Positions 28,034 to 38,180 of a stretch of DNA of 59,923 nucleotides are shown piece by piece. The stretch comes from Alphaproteobacteria bacterium (GTDB taxonomy: Bacteria; Pseudomonadota; Alphaproteobacteria; VGDZ01), in contig VGDZ01000011.1 in the NCBI GenBank assembly GCA_016869515.1, positions 1-59,923 of the forward strand. Direction: 5' to 3'. The notes under the pieces were generated by a model. That model did not search any database, was not told where the DNA came from, and saw only the letters and a list, made by a program, of their open reading frames with translations. A program made the position numbers and the translations under genes. The first letter of the stretch is position 1, and every line of letters begins with the position of its first letter.

Positions 28034-29407
28034 TTATCGGGCCGGATAGCGCCGGGCCAAAAGCGCGAAAATCGCCCGCAGCGTAAGGGTTTCCCCGCCT
28101 TTGGGACGACCGGGCGCTTCGCGGTCGTTCCAGGCGAAGGTGTCGATATGGGCCCAGGACTTGGTCTGCTTGACGAAGGCCTTGAGGAACAAGGCGGCGG
28201 TCACGGCCCCGGCCATGGGTCCGTCGGAGACGTTGTTCATGTCGGCGACGGGGCTGTCCAGCCGCTTGGCATAGGGCGCGTGCAGCGGCATGCGCCAGAG
28301 CGGATCCTGCACCTCGCGTCCGTGGCCGAGCAGCCCGTCGGCCAGGCTGTCGTCGTCGGTGAACAGCGCCGGCAACTCGGGCCCCAGCGCCACCCGCGCC
28401 GCGCCGGTCAAGGTGGCGATGTCGATCATCAGATCGGGCCGCTCGTCGTCGGCCAGGGTCAGCGCGTCCGACAGGATGATGCGGCCTTCGGCATCGGTGT
28501 TGCCGACTTCGACCGAAAGCCCGCGGCGGGTGCGGATCACGTCGCCCGGACGGAAGGCCCGCCCCGAGACGCTGTTCTCGACCGCCGGAACGAGACAGCG
28601 CAGCCGCACGGCGAGGCGACTTTCGGCCACCAGCCGGAACAGCGCCAGCACCGTGGCGGCGCCGCCCATGTCCTTCTTCATCAGCCGCATGCCTTCGGCG
28701 GTCTTGAGATCGAGCCCTCCGGAATCGAAGCACACGCCTTTGCCGATTAGCGTGACGCGCGGATGAGCGGGATCGCCCCAAGCGAGATCGATCAGCCGCG
28801 GCGCCCGCGCCGAGCCCTTGCCGACGGCGTGGATCGAGCCGAAATCGCGCTTCAGCAGATCATCGCCCACGACCTGATCGAAGCTGGCGCCGACCCGCGC
28901 CGCGGTCTCGGCCGCGGCCCGCGCCAATTCCTCGGGACCGAGATCGTTGGCCGGGGTGTTGATCAGGTCGCGGCCGAAATCGATCGCCGCCGCCATGCGT
29001 TCGACCGACTCGCCCGCGGCCACCGAAGGCGGTTCGAGTTCGGGCAAGGGCTTGGCGTCGGTCTCCTGGCGATAGCGCGCGAAACGATAGGCGCCCAGCC
29101 GCCAGCCGAGCTGGACCAGTTCGGGATCGATCCCCGACGGCGGCTCCGCGAAGCGCCAGCGCCCGAGCGGCAATTGGTGGCGCAAGGCGGCGAAGCGCCA
29201 GAGCTTGGGGGATTTTTCGACGCCCACCACCGCGCCGGCGATGCCGCCGGCAGCGGTCGGCAGCACCAGACAGTTTTCCGCCTTGGGCACGAAGCCATTG
29301 GCCTCGATCCAAGCTCGCTGATGCGGTTCCAGCATCTGCTTGAACGCGGCGAAAGTCTCGCCGTCGACCGCATGAAGGGGCCACGCCCCGCCGTCACCCG
29401 CCGACAT
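28034..29407 (-). CDS. Leucyl aminopeptidase family protein (M17)
   Basis: A 457-residue two-metal aminopeptidase that removes N-terminal residues from peptides. Metal and catalytic residues are all present by alignment to the family: Lys223 and Asp228 in IGKGVCFDSGG, Lys235, Asp246, and Asp305 with Glu307 in the signature NTDAEGRIILSDAL, with Arg309. The N-terminal domain is shorter and divergent compared with PepA. Cytosolic. Its first 14 nt overlap the end of the TAXI-type gene upstream. Useful partner for the peptide importers encoded elsewhere in the window, though not adjacent. Confidence 0.94.
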   Translation of the reverse strand: MSAGDGGAWPLHAVDGETFAAFKQMLEPHQRAWIEANGFVPKAENCLVLPTAAGGIAGAVVGVEKSPKLWRFAALRHQLPLGRWRFAEPPSGIDPELVQLGWRLGAYRFARYRQETDAKPLPELEPPSVAAGESVERMAAAIDFGRDLINTPANDLGPEELARAAAETAARVGASFDQVVGDDLLKRDFGSIHAVGKGSARAPRLIDLAWGDPAHPRVTLIGKGVCFDSGGLDLKTAEGMRLMKKDMGGAATVLALFRLVAESRLAVRLRCLVPAVENSVSGRAFRPGDVIRTRRGLSVEVGNTDAEGRIILSDALTLADDERPDLMIDIATLTGAARVALGPELPALFTDDDSLADGLLGHGREVQDPLWRMPLHAPYAKRLDSPVADMNNVSDGPMAGAVTAALFLKAFVKQTKSWAHIDTFAWNDREAPGRPKGGETLTLRAIFALLARRYPAR

Positions 29408-30392
29408 CCAATCCGATCTCCTGGTAGTAGCGCAGCGCGCCGGGATGCAAAGGTATGCCGATGCCCGACAGCGCGGTTTCGAGCGCGATCGCCGTCGCCG
29501 GCCCGGGCTTGGAGGTCAGCACGCGGCGATTGGTCGGGTGCCACAGCGCCCGCGTCACGGCATGGATCAGTTCAGGATCGGCCGCGGCCGAGACGATCCA
29601 CAAGGCGCCGACGCCCAATGTCTTGGTCGCGCCCACGCCTTCATAGCTGCCCGCCGGAATCACGGTCTCGGTGAAGAAACGATCGGTGCGGCGCAAGCGC
29701 TGCATGGCGGCGCGGCCCTCGATCGGCACCAGATCGAAGGCGATGCGCTCGGCCAGGCGCTGGAACACCGGCGCGCCGGGTGCGCCGACATAGAACGTGG
29801 CGTCGATCTCGCCCGAGGCCAGCTGGTCGACCGCGGGGCCGATGCCGATTTGAAGCTGGGTCGTGGTCCGTTCGTTCAGGCCGAAGGCGCGCAGGATGGC
29901 GCCGGCCATCACCAGCGTGCCCGAGCCGGCGACGTCGACCGCTACCCTTTGGTCCTTGAGATCGCCGACGGTGCGGACGGAAGATCCCTTGCGCACCACC
30001 AAGTGGACGTATTCTGGATAGAGGTTGGCGATCGCGCGCAGGTTCTCGAGCTTGGCTTTGCCGCGGAACAACTCGATGCCCTGGTGAGCCCAATTGACGA
30101 TATCGGCCTGGGCGAAAGCGGAATCGAGCGTGCCGTTCGACACCGCTTCGACATTGGCCACGGCGCCGGCGCTGGAACTGGCCACCACCACCAGGCCGGG
30201 CACGCCGCAGCTGCCGCCCTGGGCGCAGGACGGCGCGCCGGGCGGGCTCGACAGCACGGTCGCCAACGCGGAACCGACGGCGAAGGCCGACGATGAGGGC
30301 TCGCCGGTGCCGATGCGGAAATACCTGAGCTGCTGGGCATCGGCCGAAGCCGCGACCAGGGCGAACAGGCCAAGCGCCGCGATCGCGCGCAT
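29394..30392 (-). CDS. TAXI-family TRAP transporter solute-binding protein
   Basis: A 332-residue periplasmic binding protein of the TAXI type. The start at 30392 gives the signal peptide MRAIAALGLFALVAASADAQ. RYFRIGTGEPSSSAFAVGSALATVLS is the family's N-terminal motif. SSAGAVANVEAVSNGTLDSAFAQAD, LYPEYVHLVVRKGSSVRTVGDLKDQRVAVDVAGSGT and the region near IEGRAAMQRL follow. TAXI proteins deliver carboxylates such as glutamate or 2-oxoglutarate to a fused TRAP membrane component, but no TRAP permease gene is in the window, so it is an orphan here. Confidence 0.9.
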   Translation of the reverse strand: MRAIAALGLFALVAASADAQQLRYFRIGTGEPSSSAFAVGSALATVLSSPPGAPSCAQGGSCGVPGLVVVASSSAGAVANVEAVSNGTLDSAFAQADIVNWAHQGIELFRGKAKLENLRAIANLYPEYVHLVVRKGSSVRTVGDLKDQRVAVDVAGSGTLVMAGAILRAFGLNERTTTQLQIGIGPAVDQLASGEIDATFYVGAPGAPVFQRLAERIAFDLVPIEGRAAMQRLRRTDRFFTETVIPAGSYEGVGATKTLGVGALWIVSAAADPELIHAVTRALWHPTNRRVLTSKPGPATAIALETALSGIGIPLHPGALRYYQEIGLDVGG

Positions 30393-30393
30393 G

Positions 30394-30987
30394 TCAGCGC
30401 GCCTCAATTCGGCGGTAGACCTGGCTGCGTTCGCCGAAGATCAGGGTCAATCGGTCGCGCTCCAGCCGATAATTGGCGTGCAGCGGCGTGCCATGTCCGG
30501 TCAAGGTCATGGCGCCGCGCGCCGCCTCGAACTCGTAGCGCTTGCCTTCGAGCATCAGCGTGCCGTCCCCGGCAATGGTCATCTCCCCCGTCACGCCCCG
30601 CCAGCGCCCGACCAGTCCCGGGACGGAAGCCGTCACCGGCGGGCCGAAATCCGGCAGCCTGGGGGCCTGGGCGATTCGATTGAACGCCAAGGGCTCGGCC
30701 AGATCGCCGCCGGAAACGGTCATGCGCGCGCCATCGACGGCGTAGCGATAGGTGGCGGGATGGCCGCCATCGCCGCGCATGGTCAGTTCGTCGAGTCGGG
30801 TCTCGCAGCGGCCGAGTTGATGATCCAGGCCGCAGCGGCCCTGTTCGTCGATCCACAGCGTCAGTTCGACGCCGCTGGCGGCATCGCGTGCCAGCCAAGC
30901 GCCGATCACCGCGCGATCCAGCACGGGCGCGGTCTGCGCCCAGGCTTGGCCGCCAAGAATCGTCAATGCCAACAGCACGCGCCGCAT
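30394..30987 (-). CDS. Secreted hypothetical protein
   Basis: A 197-residue protein with a clear signal peptide (MRRVLLALTILGGQAWAQ) and probably periplasmic. No family recognised. It contains two similar beta-rich segments, AVIGAWLARDAASGVELTLWID and LVGRWRGVTGEMTIAGDGTLM, suggesting a repeated lipocalin-like half-barrel; two Cys residues in the first half could form a disulfide. The ATG at 30987 is preferred to a GTG two codons upstream. It ends 1 nt before the TAXI start, so they are one transcription unit and it may assist that protein. Confidence 0.75.
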   Translation of the reverse strand: MRRVLLALTILGGQAWAQTAPVLDRAVIGAWLARDAASGVELTLWIDEQGRCGLDHQLGRCETRLDELTMRGDGGHPATYRYAVDGARMTVSGGDLAEPLAFNRIAQAPRLPDFGPPVTASVPGLVGRWRGVTGEMTIAGDGTLMLEGKRYEFEAARGAMTLTGHGTPLHANYRLERDRLTLIFGERSQVYRRIEAR

Positions 30988-31035
30988 GGCCACGACCCTA
31001 GACCAAGCCGCGCGCCCTGGGAATCAGCCAGAACG

Positions 31036-31065
31036 GGATACGAGGGCATGATCGGCGATCATGCC
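31036..31065. repeat. Short copy of the dispersed hairpin element
   Basis: GGATACGAGGGCATG (31036-31050) matches the minus strand at 11232-11218 exactly, and GATCATGCC (31057-31065) matches the other end of that element. The interior here is only 6 nt, against about 40 nt in the long copy. GGCATGATC and GATCATGCC form a perfect 9-bp stem with a GGC loop. The TGA of the 31059-31586 gene lies inside the right arm, so the element forms that gene's 3' end and may act as its terminator. Confidence 0.65.
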
Positions 31066-31586
31066 ATCGGCACCGGCACGCGATAGGCGTTCAGCATCAG
31101 CGCCACCATCTGATACCAGCCGACGATGCCCAGGATCTCGACCCGTCCCTTGTCCCCGAAGCGCGCGCCGACCGCATCGAACGCCGTGTCCTCGATCCGG
31201 CCGCCCTCCAGCGCCTGGCGGACGAAGGGATAAAGCAGCGTCTCGTCGGCGTCCATCGCCGGCGACTCGCCCTGCCGCAGCGCTGTGATGGTTGCCTCGG
31301 GCACCCCGGCCTTGCGCGCTTCCTGCTCGTGGACGTGGCGTTCATAGGCGCTGTCCCAGTGATTGGCGACGATCAGGATCACGAATTCCGACAGCCGCGG
31401 CGGTAAGACGGTGCGATAGCGGGCAAAGGCGCCCAAGGCCTGCGCCGGCGCGGCCAAGCCCGGGCTGCGCAGCAGGATATGGAACGGCGCCGGCACCAAT
31501 TTCCGCGGTCCCGCGGCGATCTGGTCGTAGACCTGCTTCTGTTCCGCATCCAATGCAGCGGGATCGAGCGGTCGAAAGCGTGACAT
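31059..31586 (-). CDS. Carboxymuconolactone decarboxylase family protein
   Basis: A 175-residue all-helical protein of the CMD/AhpD family. The core is ARYRTVLPPRLSEFVILIVANHWDSAYERHVHEQEARKAGV, with the typical helix pair. It lacks the CxxC of AhpD peroxidases, so a thiol peroxidase role is unlikely; relatives include decarboxylases and proteins of unknown function. The start at 31586 follows GGAGG at an 8-nt-range spacing; an earlier ATG at 31619 is upstream of that site. Its last codons fall in the repeat at 31036-31065. Confidence 0.82.
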   Translation of the reverse strand: MSRFRPLDPAALDAEQKQVYDQIAAGPRKLVPAPFHILLRSPGLAAPAQALGAFARYRTVLPPRLSEFVILIVANHWDSAYERHVHEQEARKAGVPEATITALRQGESPAMDADETLLYPFVRQALEGGRIEDTAFDAVGARFGDKGRVEILGIVGWYQMVALMLNAYRVPVPMA

Positions 31587-31786
31587 GCGGTGAGGTCCTC
31601 CAAAAAATCCAGCCACCATCTCGCTGCGGGCACTTTGCCGATGCGGTGCTTCGCCTTCGAACGCCCGCCCCCAACCGGAACCGATTTGGCGGGCGGCTGC
31701 CGGATTCTCGTTACGGAGATCGATCTGTCGGCATGAGATCGCGGGAACTTGAACTCACGCCGCCTGCCCCGCGCCCGCGGCTCGGT

Positions 31787-34111
<2,325 letters not shown>

Positions 34112-34115
34112 GGCC

Positions 34116-34505
34116 TCAGTCCTTTTCCAGCGTGCAGTTCAGCGGGTGCTGATTCTTGCGCGCGAAATCGACCACTTGCGTCGCCTTGGTCTCGGCCACT
34201 TCGTAGGTGTAGACCCCGCACACGCCGATGCCGCGCTGATGGACGTGCAACATGATGCGGGTGGCTTCCTCGGCGCTCTTGGCGAAGAAACGCTGCAGGA
34301 CATGGACGACGAACTCCATCGGCGTGTAGTCGTCGTTCATCAACAGGACCTTGTACATCGACGGCTTCTTGGTCTTGGGCTTGACCCGGGTGACGACCCC
34401 CGTGGCCGGACCGCCGGGGCCACCGCCACCCGGACCGCGCACGTCATCGCCGCCGCCGGCCTGCGGCGGGCGCGCTGTGATTCCTTGGCGATCGGTCCTG
34501 CCCAT
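34116..34505 (-). CDS. clpS: ClpS, N-degron adaptor of ClpAP
   Basis: A 129-residue adaptor that binds proteins with destabilising N-terminal residues and hands them to ClpA. The core begins at [28 protein letters not shown], with Asn-Asp-Asp and the Thr-Pro-Met-Glu segment of the binding pocket. [25 protein letters not shown] follows with the conserved His. About 45 residues of Gly/Pro-rich, disordered N-terminal sequence precede the core, longer than in E. coli ClpS. The flexible tail is the part that engages the ClpA pore. Confidence 0.95.
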   Translation of the reverse strand: MGRTDRQGITARPPQAGGGDDVRGPGGGGPGGPATGVVTRVKPKTKKPSMYKVLLMNDDYTPMEFVVHVLQRFFAKSAEEATRIMLHVHQRGIGVCGVYTYEVAETKATQVVDFARKNQHPLNCTLEKD

Positions 34506-34556
34506 GGTTGGAATAATAAGGGAAAGCCGGGCTTCCCTCTAGCCCTTCCGAAACGA

Positions 34557-35612
34557 CTACCCCGGCGCGACCACAACCCGGCCGATGATCTTGCCTTCGC
34601 GCAGATCGGCGATGGCGGCCCCGGCCTGGTCGAGCTTGCGCTGGGCCACCGGCATCGGCGGCAGGCGCCCCGAAACCGCCAGCTCGCGGAGCTCGGCCAT
34701 GTCGCCCGGGCTGCCGACATAGCTGCCCTGGATGGTGATGGTGCGCAGCACGAACATCGGCACCGGCAGCTTGAAGGCGCCGCCGAACAAGCCGACGATT
34801 ACCAGCTTGCCGCCGCGGCGCAGGATGGCCTGGCCGAGATTGGACGAGGTCTCGGAACCGACGAAGTCCAGCGCCACCGCCACGCCCTTGGTCGCGGCCA
34901 GGATCTGCTTGGCGCAATCCGGCGCCGAGGCGTCGAAAAAGGCCTGGGCGCCGGCCGCCAGCGTCGCCTCGCGCTTGGCGGCGCTGATATCGGCGACGAT
35001 CGGTTTCACGCCGGTCACGGCCTCGGCCAGCCGTACCGCGGCAAGGCCGACACCGCCCGCGCCGACGATCACCAGGGGATCGCCGGAACTCAGCTTGCCC
35101 GCCTTTTTCAGCGCGCCATAGGCGGTCAACCCCGAACAGGCGAAAGTGCAAGCCATGGCGTCGGGCACGCCCGCGAAGTCGAACAGGTAGCGCGCATGCG
35201 GCACCAGCACGTGATCGGCATAGCCGCCATCCTTGTTGATGCCCAGCGCCTGCGGCTTGGCGCAAAGCTGCTCCTCGCCCGATTTGCAGACCGAGCATTG
35301 GCCGCAGCCGATCCAGGGATAGACCACGCGCTTGTCGCCGAGCTTGACGCCCTGGGCCTCCGGCCCCAGCGCCGCCACCGTGCCGATGATCTCGTGTCCC
35401 AGCACGATCGGCAGGACGTTGCGGCCGCCGCCGAAGGCCAGCTTGTTGCCGCCGCCGAGATCGAAATAGCCTTCCCACAGATGCACATCGGAATGGCACA
35501 CCCCGCAGGCCGCGGTCTTGATCAGGACCTCGGCGCCCTTGGGTTCGGGCAACGGCCGCTGCTGGCGTTCGAGCGGCTGGCCGAAGGCGGTGACCGGGTA
35601 ACAGATCATCAT
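34557..35612 (-). CDS. Zinc-dependent alcohol dehydrogenase family protein
   Basis: A 351-residue MDR-family enzyme. CGVCHSDVHLWEG holds catalytic-zinc ligand Cys, GHEIIGTV the His-Glu, and CGQCSVCKSGEEQLC the four structural-zinc cysteines. The cofactor motif is VIVGAGGVGLAAV. Oxidises alcohols or reduces aldehydes with NAD(P). Two consecutive Met codons start the gene, 10 nt after the stop of the dienelactone-hydrolase fusion gene, so the two are co-transcribed and may handle successive steps on one compound; that is inference. Confidence 0.93.
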   Translation of the reverse strand: MMICYPVTAFGQPLERQQRPLPEPKGAEVLIKTAACGVCHSDVHLWEGYFDLGGGNKLAFGGGRNVLPIVLGHEIIGTVAALGPEAQGVKLGDKRVVYPWIGCGQCSVCKSGEEQLCAKPQALGINKDGGYADHVLVPHARYLFDFAGVPDAMACTFACSGLTAYGALKKAGKLSSGDPLVIVGAGGVGLAAVRLAEAVTGVKPIVADISAAKREATLAAGAQAFFDASAPDCAKQILAATKGVAVALDFVGSETSSNLGQAILRRGGKLVIVGLFGGAFKLPVPMFVLRTITIQGSYVGSPGDMAELRELAVSGRLPPMPVAQRKLDQAGAAIADLREGKIIGRVVVAPG

Positions 35613-35622
35613 GGCGAGGACC

Positions 35623-37302
35623 TCAGGGAATCATCACGGTCGAACCCGTGGTCTTGCGGCTTTCGAGATCGCGATGGGCCTGGGGGGCGTCGGTCAGCTT
35701 GTAGGTCTGGTTGACCCGGATCTTGACCTTGCCCGACTTGACCATCTGGAACAGCGCCTTGGACGAGGCCTCGAGATCGGCCCGCGACGCGGTATAGGCC
35801 ATCAGCGAGGGCCGGGTGACGAACAGCGAGCCCTTGAGCTGGGTCAGCGGCACCGGCGGCACCGGGCCCGAGGCGTTGCCGAAGCTGACCATCGTGCCCA
35901 TCGGCGCCAGGCATTCGATCGAGCCGGCCCAACTGTCCTTGCCGACCGAATCGTAGACCACCGGCACGCCCGCGCCCTTGGTGATGCGCTTGACCTCGGC
36001 CACCCAGTCCTTGGTGACGCTGGTGTCGATCGTCCAGGCGAAGCCGTGCGCCTTGGCCAGCTTGGCCTTGGCCGGCGAGCCGACCACGCCGATCGCCTTG
36101 ACGCCGATCGCCTTGGCCCATTGGCCGAAGATCAGCCCGACGCCGCCGGCGGCGGCGTGGAACAGCACGATCTGGCCCTTCTTGCAGGGATAGGTGCGGC
36201 GCAGCAGGTATTCGACCGTCATGCCCTTGAGCAGCATCGCCGCCGCCGATTTGTCGTCGATGCCGTCGGGCAGCGCCACCACGCGCTCGGCCGACATGGT
36301 GCGCTTCTCGGCATAGGCGCCGATGTCGCGGCAATAGACCACGCGCTGGCCGGCCTTGAAGCCCTTGACCCCGGGACCGACCGCCTCGATCACGCCCGCC
36401 GCCTCCATGCCGATGCCCATCGGCATGGCCGAGGGGTAGAGGCCGCTGCGGTAATAGGTGTCGATGAAGTTGAGGCCGACCGCGGTATGGCGGACGGTAA
36501 TCTCGCCCTTGCCCGGCGCCGGCAGCGGCACCTCTTCCCACTGCATCACCTCGGGGCCGCCGGCGCGGTGCATGCGGAAGGCGTGCGTGGTCTTGGTCGA
36601 GCCGCCGGCCAAGTGAAGCGCGAAGGCGGCATAGGTGCGGCCATTGGCGGTGTCGGCCGCGGTCTTGTTGTAGTGCTGGCCGCCGATGCGGGCGAAGGCG
36701 TGGCCCATGCCGGCATAGCCGTGGATGGCGACGTGCGGATTGCCGCGCAGCGCTTCCTTGATCTTGGCCTGGGCGTCGGGCTTGCAGTAGTCGTCGGCCG
36801 CGGCGATGTGCAGCAGCAAGGCGCCCTTGATGTTGGCGGCCTCCGCCAGCTTGCCCTCGATGCCGACGCCGTAATAGCCGACCGAGACGTCGGCGTCGGT
36901 GCGGCAGGCGGTGAGATAGGCCAGAAGGCCGCCCAGGCAATAGCCGACCGAACCCACCTTGCCCGAGCAGCCGGGCATGGCCCGCAGGGTCTTGATGGCG
37001 GATTGGATGTCGACGATGCCGAGATCGACGTTGAAGCCCTTGTAAAGCTCGAAGGCACGGGCCCATTCGGCTTCGGTCTTATCGGTCAGTTCGATGCCCG
37101 GCTGTTGGCGCCAGAACAGGTCAGGCACCAGCGCGATGTAACCCTGTGCCGCCAGATCGTCGGCGATGTCGCGCATCACCTTGTTGACGCCGAAGATCTC
37201 CTGGATCACCACCACGCCCGGGCCCTTGCCCGCTGCCGGCTTGGCGAGGTAGGCGGAATAGGACCCGCCTTGGGTCGAGACGGTGATGCGCGTGCCGGCC
37301 AT
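35623..37302 (-). CDS. Dienelactone hydrolase fused to NADPH:quinone oxidoreductase
   Basis: A 559-residue two-enzyme fusion. Residues 1-232 are a complete dienelactone hydrolase (alpha/beta hydrolase): Glu36 in IQEIFG, nucleophile Cys122 in GYCLGG, Asp171 and His201 in GMGHAF. After a short linker (AGGSTK) residues 238-559 are a complete zinc-free quinone oxidoreductase: THAFRMHRAGGPEVMQWEEV, the family stretch RHTAVGLNFIDTYYRSGLYP, and the NADPH motif AAAGGVGL at 383-390. The quinone reductase's own start Met is replaced by Thr. The start at 37302 follows GGGAGG. Hydrolase members open lactones in aromatic degradation; the reductase domain lacks zinc ligands. I know of these only as separate proteins. 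Confidence 0.93.
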   Translation of the reverse strand: MAGTRITVSTQGGSYSAYLAKPAAGKGPGVVVIQEIFGVNKVMRDIADDLAAQGYIALVPDLFWRQQPGIELTDKTEAEWARAFELYKGFNVDLGIVDIQSAIKTLRAMPGCSGKVGSVGYCLGGLLAYLTACRTDADVSVGYYGVGIEGKLAEAANIKGALLLHIAAADDYCKPDAQAKIKEALRGNPHVAIHGYAGMGHAFARIGGQHYNKTAADTANGRTYAAFALHLAGGSTKTTHAFRMHRAGGPEVMQWEEVPLPAPGKGEITVRHTAVGLNFIDTYYRSGLYPSAMPMGIGMEAAGVIEAVGPGVKGFKAGQRVVYCRDIGAYAEKRTMSAERVVALPDGIDDKSAAAMLLKGMTVEYLLRRTYPCKKGQIVLFHAAAGGVGLIFGQWAKAIGVKAIGVVGSPAKAKLAKAHGFAWTIDTSVTKDWVAEVKRITKGAGVPVVYDSVGKDSWAGSIECLAPMGTMVSFGNASGPVPPVPLTQLKGSLFVTRPSLMAYTASRADLEASSKALFQMVKSGKVKIRVNQTYKLTDAPQAHRDLESRKTTGSTVMIP

Positions 37303-37367
37303 GGTGGCCTCCCTTGATCTGGCGGACGGATGACGGGGGCGCAATGTAGCGGGGCCGAGCCCCGGAG

Positions 37368-38153
37368 TCAGCCCGGTTCGAAAGCCGCGATCACGACCTT
37401 GCCCTCGGCCAGGGTCAGCAGCATGCCTTCCTCGACCGCGGACCAGTGCGAGACGTCCTCGTCCAACGGCTCGGACAGGATCAAATGCGAATCCTCGCCC
37501 GGCCCGGCGGTCGAGCCGAAGAACAGCGACGGCGCGGCGCCGTCCGAGGAATGGCGCAAGGCGATGACGCGCTGGCCGTCGGTCAGCGCGCAGGTCAAGC
37601 GCAGGGGCGCCTCGATCCGGTGCCCGCGCATGCAGCTTTCGACTGCCGCCACTGTGCGACGCATCGCCGCCACCGGATCCTTGGCCAGGCCGAAGGTGTG
37701 CATCAGCAAAAACAGGGTCTCGGAATCGGTCGTGCCCGAGCGTTGGCGATAAAGCTCGGGCGCGATCATGAAGTCGAGCTCGCGCGCCACCCGATCGAAG
37801 CCGCCGATCTGGCCGTTATGCATGAACAACCAATTGCCCAGCCGGAAAGGATGGCAGTTGGAGCGGCTGACCGCGGTGCCGGTCGAGGCGCGGACATGGG
37901 CGAAGAACAGGCGGGTGCGGATCTGTTCGGCCAGGCTGCGCAGGTTCTCGTCGTTCCAGGCCGGGCGCAAATCGCGATAGACCCCGGGCTCGATGCGATC
38001 GCCGTACCAGCCGACGCCGAAACCGTCGCCGTTGGTCACCACCTGGCCGCCGCGGCGCGCGCGCAAGGACTGCGCGATCAGCGAATTCGCCGGCTTGAAC
38101 AGATAGTCGTCGAGATAGGCCGGCGCCCCGCTATAGGCCAGCCAACGGCACAT
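37368..38153 (-). CDS. Class II glutamine amidotransferase (YafJ/EgtC-like)
   Basis: A 261-residue Ntn-type glutamine amidotransferase domain protein. Cys2 (MCRWLAYSG) is the nucleophile after Met removal; GDGFGVGWYG, FFAHVRASTG, NCHPF and FMHNGQI are the conserved active-site blocks, and SGTTDSETLF is the glutamine-binding segment. It resembles YafJ and EgtC. No ergothioneine genes (egtB, egtD) are near, so YafJ is the safer comparison; the physiological substrate of such stand-alone proteins is uncertain. It lies 65 nt upstream of the fusion gene on the same strand. Confidence 0.9.
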   Translation of the reverse strand: MCRWLAYSGAPAYLDDYLFKPANSLIAQSLRARRGGQVVTNGDGFGVGWYGDRIEPGVYRDLRPAWNDENLRSLAEQIRTRLFFAHVRASTGTAVSRSNCHPFRLGNWLFMHNGQIGGFDRVARELDFMIAPELYRQRSGTTDSETLFLLMHTFGLAKDPVAAMRRTVAAVESCMRGHRIEAPLRLTCALTDGQRVIALRHSSDGAAPSLFFGSTAGPGEDSHLILSEPLDEDVSHWSAVEEGMLLTLAEGKVVIAAFEPG

Positions 38154-38180
38154 CGGCGCGCGGGCCGCGCCCGCTTAGGC

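Noticed and set aside
31059-31586. AhpD-type alkylhydroperoxidase
   Set aside because: The fold matches but the CxxC redox motif is absent, so only the broader CMD family is claimed.
31662-31695. Hairpin CGCCCGCC / GGCGGGCG in the gap between clpA and the CMD gene, considered as a terminator
   Set aside because: It needs a 3-nt bulge, lies 90 nt from the clpA stop and lacks a T-run on either strand; the gap (31587-31786) shows nothing else convincing, and no tRNA fold was found.
37368-38153. Ergothioneine biosynthesis amidohydrolase EgtC
   Set aside because: Sequence alone cannot separate EgtC from YafJ, and no other egt gene is in the window.
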